A stretch of DNA of 12,577 bases from Bacillota bacterium (lineage in GTDB: Bacteria; Bacillota; Clostridia; Acetivibrionales; DSM-1351). The DNA lies in assembly GCA_023417285.1 (NCBI GenBank), contig JAEZFR010000119.1, positions 1 through 12,577 on the forward strand. Reading direction: 5' to 3'. Below, piece by piece: positions 5,873-12,577 of the stretch. The position numbers were made by a program, and so were the translations under genes. The first letter of the stretch is position 1. Every line of letters starts with the position of its first letter. The notes under the pieces were generated by a model. The model worked only from the letters and a program-made list of their open reading frames with translations. It was not told the origin of the DNA and ran no database searches.

Positions 5873-7851
5873 AACCCTATCACCACCCCTAACATTATAA
5901 TAATGAGCGCACCTGCTACGACGCTCAGGTAGAATGAAAGCTTGCTTTCACCAAATACTTGTTCCATATAGTAATTTCTTACTACTACCTGTTCAACCTT
6001 ATCGCCAGGTCCGGTAAACTCTATACCTCTAAGGTCTTCGTTTACGTTTGCACCACAGAGATATGGTGGCTTTAGACTGCTTGGTTTACGCCTCTTTGCT
6101 AAAAGAGGTATTGTAATCATAAGTACAAATATTACTATAAAGAACATTATAGATGCAAATCCGCCATAGACTGCTTTGTCTGCTGACTCAAGCCATACTC
6201 CCAAGCCAGTTCCTGAAAGCATTTCGCTATCAGTTATGCCAAGAGATGCAATATATGGCTTTATAAAGTTGTTGTACATTGGAACTATTAATACGCTAGC
6301 CGCCAAAACTCCAACTATAAGGAATGTCAATGCAGTCTTGATTGATGCACCTATCTTTTCCATTGTATATTTTGTCTTGTAGGACATTGTCAGTATAATA
6401 CCAATCCACTGAGCCCAGAATACAACCGTGAAGGCACTTCCCAGTATTATAAAGAGTAATACCAGTGGTTGATGAACTGCTGTCTCTATTGCTAGCCACT
6501 TTGTAATAAGTACTCCAAATGGAGGTAATAGCATGGAAATCATACCGATAACAGTTATTACTGTTGTGAAAGGCATAATCTTGAACAAGCCCTGCATGTC
6601 CTCTATATCCCTGCTGCCGATACCCTGCTCAATGGTACCAACGCATAGGAAGAGTAAGCCCTTAGATACCGCATGGAATATCATAAGAAGTACTGCTGCT
6701 GCAATAGATACTCTTGTACCAATACCAGCACAGCAAATAATAAGTCCAAGGTTTGCGATTGTTGAATACGCAAGTACCTTTTTTGCATTGCTCTGGCTTA
6801 TTGCTATTGCCGATGCAGCTACGAAAGTAAACCCACCTACCACAGCTACCATCTGAGCCAGAATTGTTCCTGAATATGCAGGTGCAAGTCTTACTACTAA
6901 ATACACACCAGCCTTAACCATTGTACTTGAGTGTAACAATGCAGAAACAGGTGTTGGTGCAACCATTGCACCTAGAAGCCAAGGTTGAAATGGGAACTGC
7001 GCAGACTTTGTAAAACCCGCTATACATAGAAGCCCCAACGCTATAGGAAGTGCTCCTGTAAATGCTGCTCCACCTGACTCCACAATTGCTTGAATTGATA
7101 ATGTTCCCAAGCTCTCGTTAATAAGAACTATTGCAACTATAAAAGCAAGACCACCAACTGAGTTAATCCATAACGCCCTTAAACCATTCTTTATTGCTAT
7201 TTCAGTTCCATCATGTGAAATGAGCAAGAATGAGCAAAGAGTAGTTATTTCCCAGAAGAAGTACATCCACGACAGGTTGTCTGTCATAACCAGTGCATTC
7301 ATAGCACCTAGGAATACGAATAGTACCATAAAGAACCGTGGCTGTCTTGATACCTTTAGGTGTAAGTGATGCTCGTGTTCCTTCATATATCCTATAGCAA
7401 ACACTGTAATAATTGGTCCTATGATTGATACTAATGCAATCATAATAAGAGATAGATAGTCTATTACAAACGCAAACTCTGGCTCATGTGGATGTCCAAA
7501 GAAACCAAATACCTCAAACAAAGACCAAGGGATGAATTGAAGGATTACTAATACTAAAACAATTGCCTTCTTGTGCTTTATACCTATGTACGCCATATAT
7601 CCCAACAACAATAAATCAACACCCTTGATTATCCAGCTGACAACTTCAAGCGTACTTTCTCCCATTTGGAATACAATTTTTCCATCGGACGATGTCATCA
7701 AAAGGTAAATGAATCCGCCTGCCACGGCAAATAAAATAAGTGTTGACACACTTACAACAGCGATACGAACCTTCTGATTCCTCAATACAAAGCATAGCAC
7801 TGCACTAAGTGCAGGCAGCAGAATAGCTGCCAGTAATAAATACCATTCCAC
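5869..7851 (-). CDS. echA: Ech hydrogenase ion-translocating subunit EchA (NuoL/antiporter-like)
   Basis: A large membrane protein of 660 residues from GTG at 7851. An upstream TTG at 7869 would give 666, but it lies upstream of the AAAGGAG site (7866-7860), which sits 8 nt before the GTG, so the GTG is preferred. Many hydrophobic segments are visible, and the first hydrophobic segment starts at residue 3. The proton-antiporter domain has Glu201 in WEITT (helix 5 region), Lys282 in FTKSAQFPFQPWL, and HSSTMVKAGVY with His307 and Lys313. These are the residues that line the ion path in NuoL/M/N and Mrp proteins. A second half contains SNAKKVLAYST and HAVSKGLLF, as in the family. It is the first gene of the operon; whether H+ or Na+ is pumped cannot be read from the sequence. 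Confidence 0.95.
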   Translation of the reverse strand: MEWYLLLAAILLPALSAVLCFVLRNQKVRIAVVSVSTLILFAVAGGFIYLLMTSSDGKIVFQMGESTLEVVSWIIKGVDLLLLGYMAYIGIKHKKAIVLVLVILQFIPWSLFEVFGFFGHPHEPEFAFVIDYLSLIMIALVSIIGPIITVFAIGYMKEHEHHLHLKVSRQPRFFMVLFVFLGAMNALVMTDNLSWMYFFWEITTLCSFLLISHDGTEIAIKNGLRALWINSVGGLAFIVAIVLINESLGTLSIQAIVESGGAAFTGALPIALGLLCIAGFTKSAQFPFQPWLLGAMVAPTPVSALLHSSTMVKAGVYLVVRLAPAYSGTILAQMVAVVGGFTFVAASAIAISQSNAKKVLAYSTIANLGLIICCAGIGTRVSIAAAVLLMIFHAVSKGLLFLCVGTIEQGIGSRDIEDMQGLFKIMPFTTVITVIGMISMLLPPFGVLITKWLAIETAVHQPLVLLFIILGSAFTVVFWAQWIGIILTMSYKTKYTMEKIGASIKTALTFLIVGVLAASVLIVPMYNNFIKPYIASLGITDSEMLSGTGLGVWLESADKAVYGGFASIMFFIVIFVLMITIPLLAKRRKPSSLKPPYLCGANVNEDLRGIEFTGPGDKVEQVVVRNYYMEQVFGESKLSFYLSVVAGALIIIMLGVVIGL

Positions 7852-7915
7852 AGCTAATTCTCCTTTCAAATAATAAATTTTTTTCTCGCCGATAGTAGAC
7901 TCTCTTTTTTCCTTA

Positions 7916-7944
7916 ATTATAGATAAAACAAATATGTACGTTAA
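7916..7944 (-). promoter_or_regulatory. Candidate sigma-A promoter of the ech operon
   Basis: On the minus strand, TATAAT (7921-7916) is a perfect -10 box. It is preceded at 17 bases by TTAACG (7944-7939), which matches the -35 consensus at four of six positions. Transcription would start near 7909, about 58 bases before the echA GTG. No other box of this quality lies closer to echA. This is consensus matching only. Confidence 0.5.
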
Positions 7945-8394
7945 GGTTTAAAACAGACAACCTACAACAGCTACCCTCATATTATATTTGAGAACCTGAG
8001 GGCTTCTATAAAACCCACAGATTCTTAAAATCGTAATTACAATTAATAATTAACAACCATAGTTAATCATCTACGTTCACAGTTAACCACTTTCAATGAT
8101 AGACACACCAAGATGCATAGTCAAATGCTAATTTAGATGTATAAATTACTTCCATCAAAATTATGTCGACTACGCTCTTTTATTGTCGTCCGTTTATCAT
8201 TTTACATTATTTTTTTTCTAAAATCAATTGGGAAAATGCTTATTTTTAGCTACTTACACCCATATGCTTAGGAACATTGTATACAAGATTGTGTTAAAAA
8301 AACCACAATGCTTTTACTGATTGGCCTTGAGAACTGTTAGATTTTTTTTCCACTGAAAATATATTATTAATAATAAGAAATATTTTGTGTTAAT

Positions 8395-8423
8395 TTAAGA
8401 AATACAATATAAATATATATAAG
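8395..8423 (+). promoter_or_regulatory. Candidate promoter of the ytvI-like gene
   Basis: TTAAGA (8395-8400) and TATAAG (8418-8423) are separated by 17 bases and match the sigma-A boxes at four and five positions. A second pair, TTGTGT (8385-8390) and TATAAA (8408-8413), also has 17-base spacing. The surroundings are very AT-rich, so chance matches are likely. A sporulation sigma factor could be used instead, given the gene family. Confidence 0.35.
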
Positions 8424-8464
8424 ATGCACTTTAAATAAGCATCAAATCAAAGGAGGTATAAGCT

Positions 8465-9523
8465 ATGTTTTGGGAAAGATATGGACCTATTATAAAAAAG
8501 GCATTATACATAGTTGTATTCTTTTTGTTACTGTATATTTTAATAAAATACCTTCTTCCGTTTTTTGCACCCTTTGTAATAGCACTTTTTCTTTCTACAT
8601 TGAATGAGCCTTTAATCAAGCTGCTTGAAAAGGTTCACGTATCTAGAAGAATAGGAGCTATCATATCTCTTCTTTTTACAATATCGGTCTTAGGTACTCT
8701 TCTGATCGTAGGTCTTGTAAAGGTTTATAATGAGTTGACTGGCCTGCAGCACAACCTTAATATATACACCGATAATATCATAGTCCAAATCGATAAGTTC
8801 ACATATAAATTAAACACTATTTATAATAATTTGCCCTTGGAAATCAGTACTGCAATTTCGAAAAACATTGATAGCATATCAACCAATATCGGAGAATGGA
8901 TAAAGAACTTCGTTGCATATGTAATAAACGCAATGTCTTCAATCCCGCATATGACGGTATTCACCATAGTGACCCTTTTGAGCACCTACTTCTTCAGTAG
9001 CGATAGACAAGCAATTTCTTCCTTTATTTATAGGCAACTTCCTTTTAAATGGAGAAAAAATATTGTAATGCTGAAAAGAGACACCCTAGCTGCCTTGCTT
9101 GGATATTTTAAAGCCTTGGGAATGTTGATGGCCTTTACCTTCGTGGAAGTATGTATAGGGTTATTTATTCTAAATGTTAACTACGCACTGCTTATTGCAT
9201 TGGTAGTTGGTCTTTCAGATGCTATTCCCATAGTTGGCACAGGAGTAGTTATGATACCCTGGATTTTATGGCAGCTTGTTACTGGCAATATAACCTTGGC
9301 ATTTGGGCTTACTATAATATATATTCTAGGAATATTAATACGCCAAATACTCGAACCAAAAATAGTTGGAAGTCAGATAGGTCTTCCTCCACTTGTTACA
9401 CTTATAGCAATGTACATAGGTCTTGAGTTTTTTGGAATACTGGGAATGTTTATTGGACCTATTACAATAATAATTGTAAAGAATCTGCAGGATGCAAAAG
9501 TAATGAAGCTTTGGAATGAATAA
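8465..9523 (+). CDS. ytvI: YtvI-type sporulation membrane protein, AI-2E/PerM transporter superfamily
   Basis: A 352-residue polytopic membrane protein. Hydrophobic helices lie at about 14-45 and 63-87. A soluble loop spans about 88-155. Further helices lie at about 150-176, 208-236, 238-272, 276-293 and 305-338. The superfamily signature DAIPIVGTG is at 252-260 and LEPKIVGSQIGLPPL at 296-310. The length and layout fit the YtvI subgroup, named for sporulation in Bacillus; its transport substrate is not established. An excellent AAAGGAGG lies 8 nt before the ATG. The gene stands alone on the plus strand, diverges from ech and converges on prmC. A general AI-2E-family permease is the alternative name. 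Confidence 0.85.
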   Translation: MFWERYGPIIKKALYIVVFFLLLYILIKYLLPFFAPFVIALFLSTLNEPLIKLLEKVHVSRRIGAIISLLFTISVLGTLLIVGLVKVYNELTGLQHNLNIYTDNIIVQIDKFTYKLNTIYNNLPLEISTAISKNIDSISTNIGEWIKNFVAYVINAMSSIPHMTVFTIVTLLSTYFFSSDRQAISSFIYRQLPFKWRKNIVMLKRDTLAALLGYFKALGMLMAFTFVEVCIGLFILNVNYALLIALVVGLSDAIPIVGTGVVMIPWILWQLVTGNITLAFGLTIIYILGILIRQILEPKIVGSQIGLPPLVTLIAMYIGLEFFGILGMFIGPITIIIVKNLQDAKVMKLWNE

Positions 9524-9535
9524 CTGATATTCTAC

Positions 9536-9655
9536 TTATTGTATGGTAGCTTTTTGTATGGTTGCTATTTGTATTGTGGCTTATTGTATTGTTGCTTATT
9601 GTATTGTAGCTTATTGTATTGTAGCTTATTGTATTGTGGCTTATTGTTTCTGCCC
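9536..9655. repeat. 15-bp tandem repeat (7 full copies plus partial) at the ytvI/prmC junction
   Basis: The unit on the plus strand is TTATTGTATTGTRGC-like. Copies start at 9536, 9551, 9566, 9581, 9596, 9611 and 9626, with a degenerate eighth at 9641. Inner copies differ almost only at one base (A, T or G before GC). The two copies nearest ytvI are more diverged (GTATGG). The eighth copy contains the prmC stop codon (9641-9643). The array fills nearly all of the 117-base gap between the two stops, and no intrinsic terminator is visible there. The period and identity suggest replication slippage. Confidence 0.95.
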
Positions 9656-10606
9656 CACAACTACTCTATGGTTATTACATAAATCCTTTAGCACAGTTAC
9701 ATTTATAAAGCCTGCTTCTGTAAGCAACGATGATACCGACTGTCCTTGGTTATAGCCTATTTCAAGCACTAGGTAACCGTTTTGCTTCAAATAAGCAGTG
9801 CACTCTCTACTTATGCGTCTATAGAAATTCAATCCATCAGTACCACCATCCAAAGCAAGCATCGGTTCATTGCTGCGAACTTCGGGGTCAAGTGTAGAAA
9901 TAGTTTCCGTTTCTATATATGGAGGGTTACTTGTTATAATATCAAAACTGGGTATATGCTGAGCTTGTGCCCTCTCGACTTGCATATGCTGAGCTTGTGT
10001 CTTCTCGACTTGCATATGCTGAGCTTGTACCTGATTCATATCAGCAGAACAGACAATCGCCTCCTCAACCCCATTTAGAGCATCGAATAAATCCCCCTGC
10101 AGGAACGTAATTCTATTTGCTACCCCATTATTTTCAGCATTATCCCGTGCTACTTCCAGTGCAGCACCAGATATATCGCAGGCCGTAAGCCTTGCCTGCC
10201 CCAGATACCAGGCAAGGCTTACGGCAACGCAGCCCGAGCCGGTACACATGTCAAGAATACTGATTGGGCGAGGGCCTTTATTAGCTAGTTTTATGCAGGT
10301 TTCCACCAATAGCTCGGTATCCTGCCTTGGAATAAGCACGCTTGGTGTTACCTTAAATGTAAGTGACATGAACTCGGTGCTTCCCACAATATACTGCAAA
10401 GGTATTTTATTAATACGCTTATTAACATTATCCAATACCTGCTCTACTATAGACCTATTCAGTTCTTCCTCAGGGTGAGCATACAGATAGGTTCGGTCAC
10501 ACTTTAACGCATGGCAAAGCAGTACCCCAGCCTCTTGTGCCGGGGTATCAATATTGTTTTCTTTAAGTTGTGCGGTTATTTTCGAGAAACATTCTTTTAT
10601 ATTCAT
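9641..10606 (-). CDS. prmC: Release factor glutamine N5-methyltransferase PrmC, with repeat insertion
   Basis: A 321-residue enzyme that methylates the Gln of the GGQ motif in release factors RF1 and RF2 using S-adenosylmethionine. An N-terminal helical domain (1-80) is followed by IPRQDTELLVE (92-102), SAM motif I DMCTGSGC (119-126), an acidic residue in ACDIS (142-146), GDLF (171-174) and the catalytic SNPPYIE (226-232). Family members are about 280-290 residues. The excess is an insertion of about 40 residues between GDLF and NPPY that includes the 10-residue repeats with QAQH at 194, 204 and 214. The core motifs are intact, so it may be active. The start is ATG at 10606, 15 nt after yqhQ, with AAGGA overlapping the yqhQ stop. 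Its stop lies in a 15-bp repeat array. Confidence 0.95.
   Translation of the reverse strand: MNIKECFSKITAQLKENNIDTPAQEAGVLLCHALKCDRTYLYAHPEEELNRSIVEQVLDNVNKRINKIPLQYIVGSTEFMSLTFKVTPSVLIPRQDTELLVETCIKLANKGPRPISILDMCTGSGCVAVSLAWYLGQARLTACDISGAALEVARDNAENNGVANRITFLQGDLFDALNGVEEAIVCSADMNQVQAQHMQVEKTQAQHMQVERAQAQHIPSFDIITSNPPYIETETISTLDPEVRSNEPMLALDGGTDGLNFYRRISRECTAYLKQNGYLVLEIGYNQGQSVSSLLTEAGFINVTVLKDLCNNHRVVVGQKQ
9954..10028. repeat. 30-bp tandem repeat inside prmC (2.5 copies)
   Basis: Copies run 9954-9983 and 9984-10013, with two mismatches between them, followed by a 15-base partial copy at 10014-10028. The period is a multiple of three, so the prmC frame is kept and the protein gains tandem decapeptides (QVEKTQAQHM, QVERAQAQHI). 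The segment lies in the loop just before the catalytic NPPY motif. Confidence 0.95.
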
Positions 10607-10621
10607 ATAATTTCTATATCC

Positions 10622-11572
10622 TTAATCCTTGCCCCATTCGTCATTAACATTCTCTGATGGAAGAACCTCCAAAAATGCAGCAATTGCAACTTCAATCTGG
10701 CTGTCATCAGGCTCTCTTGTTGTAAAACGTTGAAAGAACAGGCCTGGAGCTGTTACTATCTTGAACAATGCATTTTCCTTCTTTGCCATAAACTTTATTA
10801 ATTCAATTGAGATACCTGCTACTATTGGCACTAATAGTATTCTAATTAGTGCATTAATAAATACATTGTACCATCCTGTAAATGAAAATAATAAAATACT
10901 TATAACCATTATTGTAAACAATAATGCTGTACCACATCTTGGGTGCAACGTGGTGTACTTTCTGACATTTTCAACAGTTATTTCATCACCATGCTCATAA
11001 CAGTGTATAGTCTTGTGCTCCGCACCATGATACTCCCAAACTCTTCTCATCTCTTTCATCAATGAGACCAATGCAAGATACCCTATAAACAATCCAATTC
11101 TTATAGCACCTTCCACGAGATTCAATATAACTACCCCTGAAAATACTTCCTTGTTAATAGGAGTAAAATGTTCAATAATTGAAGCAATAAAATTCGGCAA
11201 TAATATAAACAATCCTACGCTAAAGCATATTGACAATATTACAGAGAAATATATAGCAATATCGGTAACCTTATCACCGAACTTTCGATCCAACCACTTT
11301 TCAAATTTCGATGGTTCGTACTTTTCCCCATCGTCTAAATCAACAAAATCTGCTGAGTACATGAGAGCCTTAATACCTACTATCAACTGTTTAAAGAGGT
11401 TTACTGCCCCTCTTACAATAGGAATCTTGCTCCACTTTCCTTTAGGCTTCACAGGTTTTTTTTCTACAATAATCTCACCATCTGATTTTCTAATTGCTGT
11501 AGCCATATACTCAGGACCTATCATTAAAAGCCCTTCAAGAAGAGCTTGTCCCCCTATACTTGTCTTTTTCAT
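10622..11572 (-). CDS. yqhQ: DUF1385 / YqhQ family membrane protein
   Basis: A 316-residue membrane protein of unknown biochemical role. Family signatures: GGQALLEGLLMIGP (7-20), EYHGAEHKTIHCYE (180-193) with clustered His and Cys, HPRCGT (210-215), and TAPGLFFQRFTTREP (274-288). Hydrophobic helices lie at about 105-132, 145-172, 215-238 and 241-260. The His/Cys/Glu clusters at the membrane face look like a metal or catalytic site, which is inference. The start is ATG at 11572 with GGAGG 4-5 nt upstream. The order rpmE-yqhQ-prmC is common in Clostridia, where prfA often follows prmC; here prfA is absent and ytvI converges instead. prmC is probably co-transcribed. Confidence 0.92.
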   Translation of the reverse strand: MKKTSIGGQALLEGLLMIGPEYMATAIRKSDGEIIVEKKPVKPKGKWSKIPIVRGAVNLFKQLIVGIKALMYSADFVDLDDGEKYEPSKFEKWLDRKFGDKVTDIAIYFSVILSICFSVGLFILLPNFIASIIEHFTPINKEVFSGVVILNLVEGAIRIGLFIGYLALVSLMKEMRRVWEYHGAEHKTIHCYEHGDEITVENVRKYTTLHPRCGTALLFTIMVISILLFSFTGWYNVFINALIRILLVPIVAGISIELIKFMAKKENALFKIVTAPGLFFQRFTTREPDDSQIEVAIAAFLEVLPSENVNDEWGKD

Positions 11573-11605
11573 ATAACCTCCAATGAAATTGCTTTCAATA
11601 TGTAT

Positions 11606-11634
11606 ATAATAGCATAAATTTATGTTCCTAACAA
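11606..11634 (-). promoter_or_regulatory. Candidate promoter of yqhQ-prmC
   Basis: On the minus strand, TTGTTA (11634-11629) and TATTAT (11611-11606) are spaced 17 bases apart, matching the consensus at four and five positions. Transcription would begin near 11599, about 27 bases before yqhQ. The terminator just upstream makes a separate promoter for yqhQ necessary, which supports this call. Confidence 0.45.
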
Positions 11635-11723
11635 ATTAACATTATATGAACACCACTCTTACAAAAACCTTATATAGAAACAATTAAAGCTATGCTTAAG
11701 TAAATATATTTAAATAAAAAAAT

Positions 11724-11748
11724 AAAAACTGGGTATCACCCAGTTTTT
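11724..11748 (-). terminator. Intrinsic terminator after rpmE
   Basis: An 11-bp stem (11724-11734 with 11738-11748) closes a 3-base loop, with a GGGT/ACCC core and A/T flanks. On the minus strand the stem ends in TTTTT and is followed by ATTTTTTTATTT, an ideal U tract. It starts 17 bases after the rpmE stop, so it separates rpmE from yqhQ. Confidence 0.93.
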
Positions 11749-11764
11749 CCATGCGAATACAATA

Positions 11765-11974
11765 TTAAGCGTTGTCAACAATACCAAATTTCTTCTTAAA
11801 TCTTTCTACACGTCCACCTGTATCAAGAAGCTTCTGTCTTCCAGTAAAGAAAGGATGACACTTTGAACAAATTTCAACGTGAAGGCTCTTCTTAGTAGAA
11901 CCAGTAGTAAAAGTTTCGCCGCAAGCACACTTTACAACTGTCTCCTGGTAATTTGGATGAATTCCTTCTTTCAT
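11765..11974 (-). CDS. rpmE: 50S ribosomal protein L31, zinc-binding type
   Basis: Ribosomal protein of 69 residues from ATG at 11974. A GTG at 11983 in the same frame would add three residues, but the ribosome binding site AAGG overlaps that GTG and lies 8 nt before the ATG; L31 proteins also typically start near KxxIHPxY. It contains CxC (C16, C18) and CxxC (C36, C39), the zinc-binding form that is used when zinc is plentiful. The C-terminal block GGRVERFKKKFG is typical of the family. rho lies directly upstream, as in most Firmicutes, and a strong terminator follows. Confidence 0.96.
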   Translation of the reverse strand: MKEGIHPNYQETVVKCACGETFTTGSTKKSLHVEICSKCHPFFTGRQKLLDTGGRVERFKKKFGIVDNA

Positions 11975-12038
11975 TCTTTTCACCTTCTTTCAAAACCATT
12001 GCAATGTCCTCAATGAACAATAGCGTTAATTATGTTAC

Positions 12039-12067
12039 GATTTATCACACTTGTGTGTTTATATCAA
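12039..12067 (-). promoter_or_regulatory. Candidate rpmE promoter
   Basis: On the minus strand, TTGATA (12067-12062) matches the -35 box at five positions and is followed after 17 bases by TAAATC (12044-12039), a weak -10 with four matches. The spacer contains the small palindrome CACACAAGTGTG. A start near 12032 would leave a leader of about 58 bases. Read-through from rho is also possible. Confidence 0.3.
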
Positions 12068-12068
12068 T

Positions 12069-12088
12069 TAATACATTGAAATGTATTA
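12069..12088. repeat. 9-bp perfect inverted repeat between rho and rpmE
   Basis: TAATACATT (12069-12077) and AATGTATTA (12080-12088) flank a 2-base centre. It lies just upstream of the candidate rpmE -35 box and about 72 bases after the rho stop. There is no U tract on either side, and the centre is too tight for a full-length RNA stem. That makes a protein-binding operator at least as likely as a terminator. Confidence 0.6.
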
Positions 12089-12159
12089 CTGTTTGCTATT
12101 TATAAGAGGCAAGTGATATTTTAACACAAAACTCTACATATCGCAAGACTATTTTTTGC

Positions 12160-12577
12160 TCAGTCCCTATTTTTCTCAAGGAATGAAATGTTTATGCTCT
12201 TTATAAAGTCTTCGTTAAATCTTGTCTGCATGAGCTGCTTAATTAGTATCTCAGTAACCTCGCCAGTACCCATGTTGCTCATTGCCTTTCTAATAGCCCA
12301 AACACCCTCGAGTTCCTTCTGAGTAAGCAGTAATTCTTCTCTTCTGGTACCCGATTTATTTATGTCTATTGCAGGGAAGATTCTCTTTTCAGAAAGCTTT
12401 CTGTCAAGATGAAGCTCCATGTTACCTGTTCCCTTGAATTCTTCAAAAATAACATCATCCATTCTGCTGCCTGTTTCTATAAGTGCAGTAGCCATAATGG
12501 TCAGGCTTCCGCCGTGCTCAATATTTCTGGCAGCCCCGAAGAATCTCTTCGGCTTATGAAGCGCACCTGGATCCAAA
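12160..12577 (-). CDS. rho: Transcription termination factor Rho, C-terminal part (5' end outside window)
   Basis: The frame is open to the window edge and gives 138 residues of the RecA-like ATPase domain of Rho, a hexameric RNA helicase that ends transcription. Recognisable blocks are LDPGALHKPKRFFGAARNIE (Q-loop side, at the window edge), TGSRMDDVIFEEFKGTGNME with the following LDR, and SGTRREELLL, which is the R-loop. The C-terminus at 12160 is of normal length for clostridial Rho. The first codon in the window, TTG at 12576, is an internal Leu and not a start. The N-terminal RNA-binding domain and the Walker motifs lie outside. Confidence 0.96.
   Translation of the reverse strand, partial: LDPGALHKPKRFFGAARNIEHGGSLTIMATALIETGSRMDDVIFEEFKGTGNMELHLDRKLSEKRIFPAIDINKSGTRREELLLTQKELEGVWAIRKAMSNMGTGEVTEILIKQLMQTRFNEDFIKSINISFLEKNRD

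Larger units (their letters stand above)
7870..8464. other. 595-base non-coding region between divergent ech and ytvI
   Basis: This AT-rich region has no open frame with a ribosome binding site on either strand and no tRNA- or rRNA-like sequence that I recognise. It carries one promoter candidate at each edge (7916-7944 minus, 8395-8423 plus). In between are a direct 10-base motif at 8061-8070 and 8081-8090 (AGTTAATCAT and AGTTAACCAC, spaced two helical turns), a TTAACAA at 8050-8056, a 6-bp hairpin at 7974-8002, and an imperfect hairpin at 8288-8309. It is longer than two promoters need, so regulatory sites, a small RNA or decayed sequence are all possible. Confidence 0.6.

Noticed and set aside
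7852..7869. TTG at 7869 as the echA start
   Set aside because: It lies upstream of the AAAGGAG site itself; the GTG at 7851 has correct 8-nt spacing.
8050..8067. Complete Rex operator
   Set aside because: One TTAACAA half is clear, but the partner half is poor and the spacing does not fit the usual 18-bp palindrome.
9536..9655. CRISPR array
   Set aside because: The units are 15 bp and directly adjacent, without spacers, and no cas genes are present.
9543..9755. 70-codon plus-strand open frame beginning with Ile-Val-Ala-Tyr-Cys repeats, as a possible small membrane peptide
   Set aside because: No ribosome binding site precedes the ATG, and the second half is antisense to the prmC coding sequence. 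The open frame follows from the repeat having a period of 15.

Overview
The window looks like chromosomal DNA of a low-GC, anaerobic, spore-forming member of the Clostridia. Its protein sequences suggest the Ruminiclostridium / cellulolytic Clostridium group, but that is inferred from memory, not searched. The evidence is strong AGGAGG-type ribosome binding sites, AT-rich spacers, a six-subunit ferredoxin-linked [NiFe] hydrogenase of the Ech type, a YtvI-type sporulation membrane protein, and a rho-rpmE-yqhQ-prmC block as found in Firmicutes.

Layout. Positions 1-121 hold the tail of an unidentified plus-strand gene, followed by a hairpin. A minus-strand CPBP-family membrane protease (206-913) comes next, then the broken C-terminal half of an IS1595/ISXO2-type transposase (962-1372). 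From 7851 down to 1360 the minus strand carries echA-echB-echC-echD-echE-echF-hypA-hypB. This encodes a membrane-bound, energy-conserving hydrogenase (reduced ferredoxin + protons to H2, coupled to ion translocation) and two nickel-insertion factors. echA to echE are tightly packed. A 184-base spacer precedes echF, and a 13-bp hairpin separates echF from hypA. The operon ends at hypB, against the transposase remnant; hypC, hypD, hypE and hypF are not in the window.

A 595-base non-coding stretch (about 7870-8464) separates ech from the divergent plus-strand ytvI-like gene (8465-9523). ytvI converges on prmC (9641-10606, minus). Their junction is filled by a 15-bp tandem repeat whose last unit contains the prmC stop codon. 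prmC also carries an in-frame 30-bp tandem repeat just before its catalytic NPPY motif. Upstream of prmC on the minus strand lie yqhQ (DUF1385), rpmE with a strong intrinsic terminator, and the 3' part of rho, which runs off the window end.

How the genes work together. EchA/EchB form the membrane ion-translocating arm, EchC/EchD/EchE/EchF the peripheral electron-transfer and catalytic arm, and HypA/HypB deliver nickel to EchE. EchE ends exactly after its last cysteine motif, so no C-terminal maturation protease is expected. prmC methylates release factors, rho ends transcription and rpmE is ribosomal: a housekeeping block unrelated to ech.

No undescribed multi-gene system is evident. The parts most worth a second look are the two in-register repeat expansions at prmC, the transposase scar after hypB, and the non-coding spacers of the ech operon.
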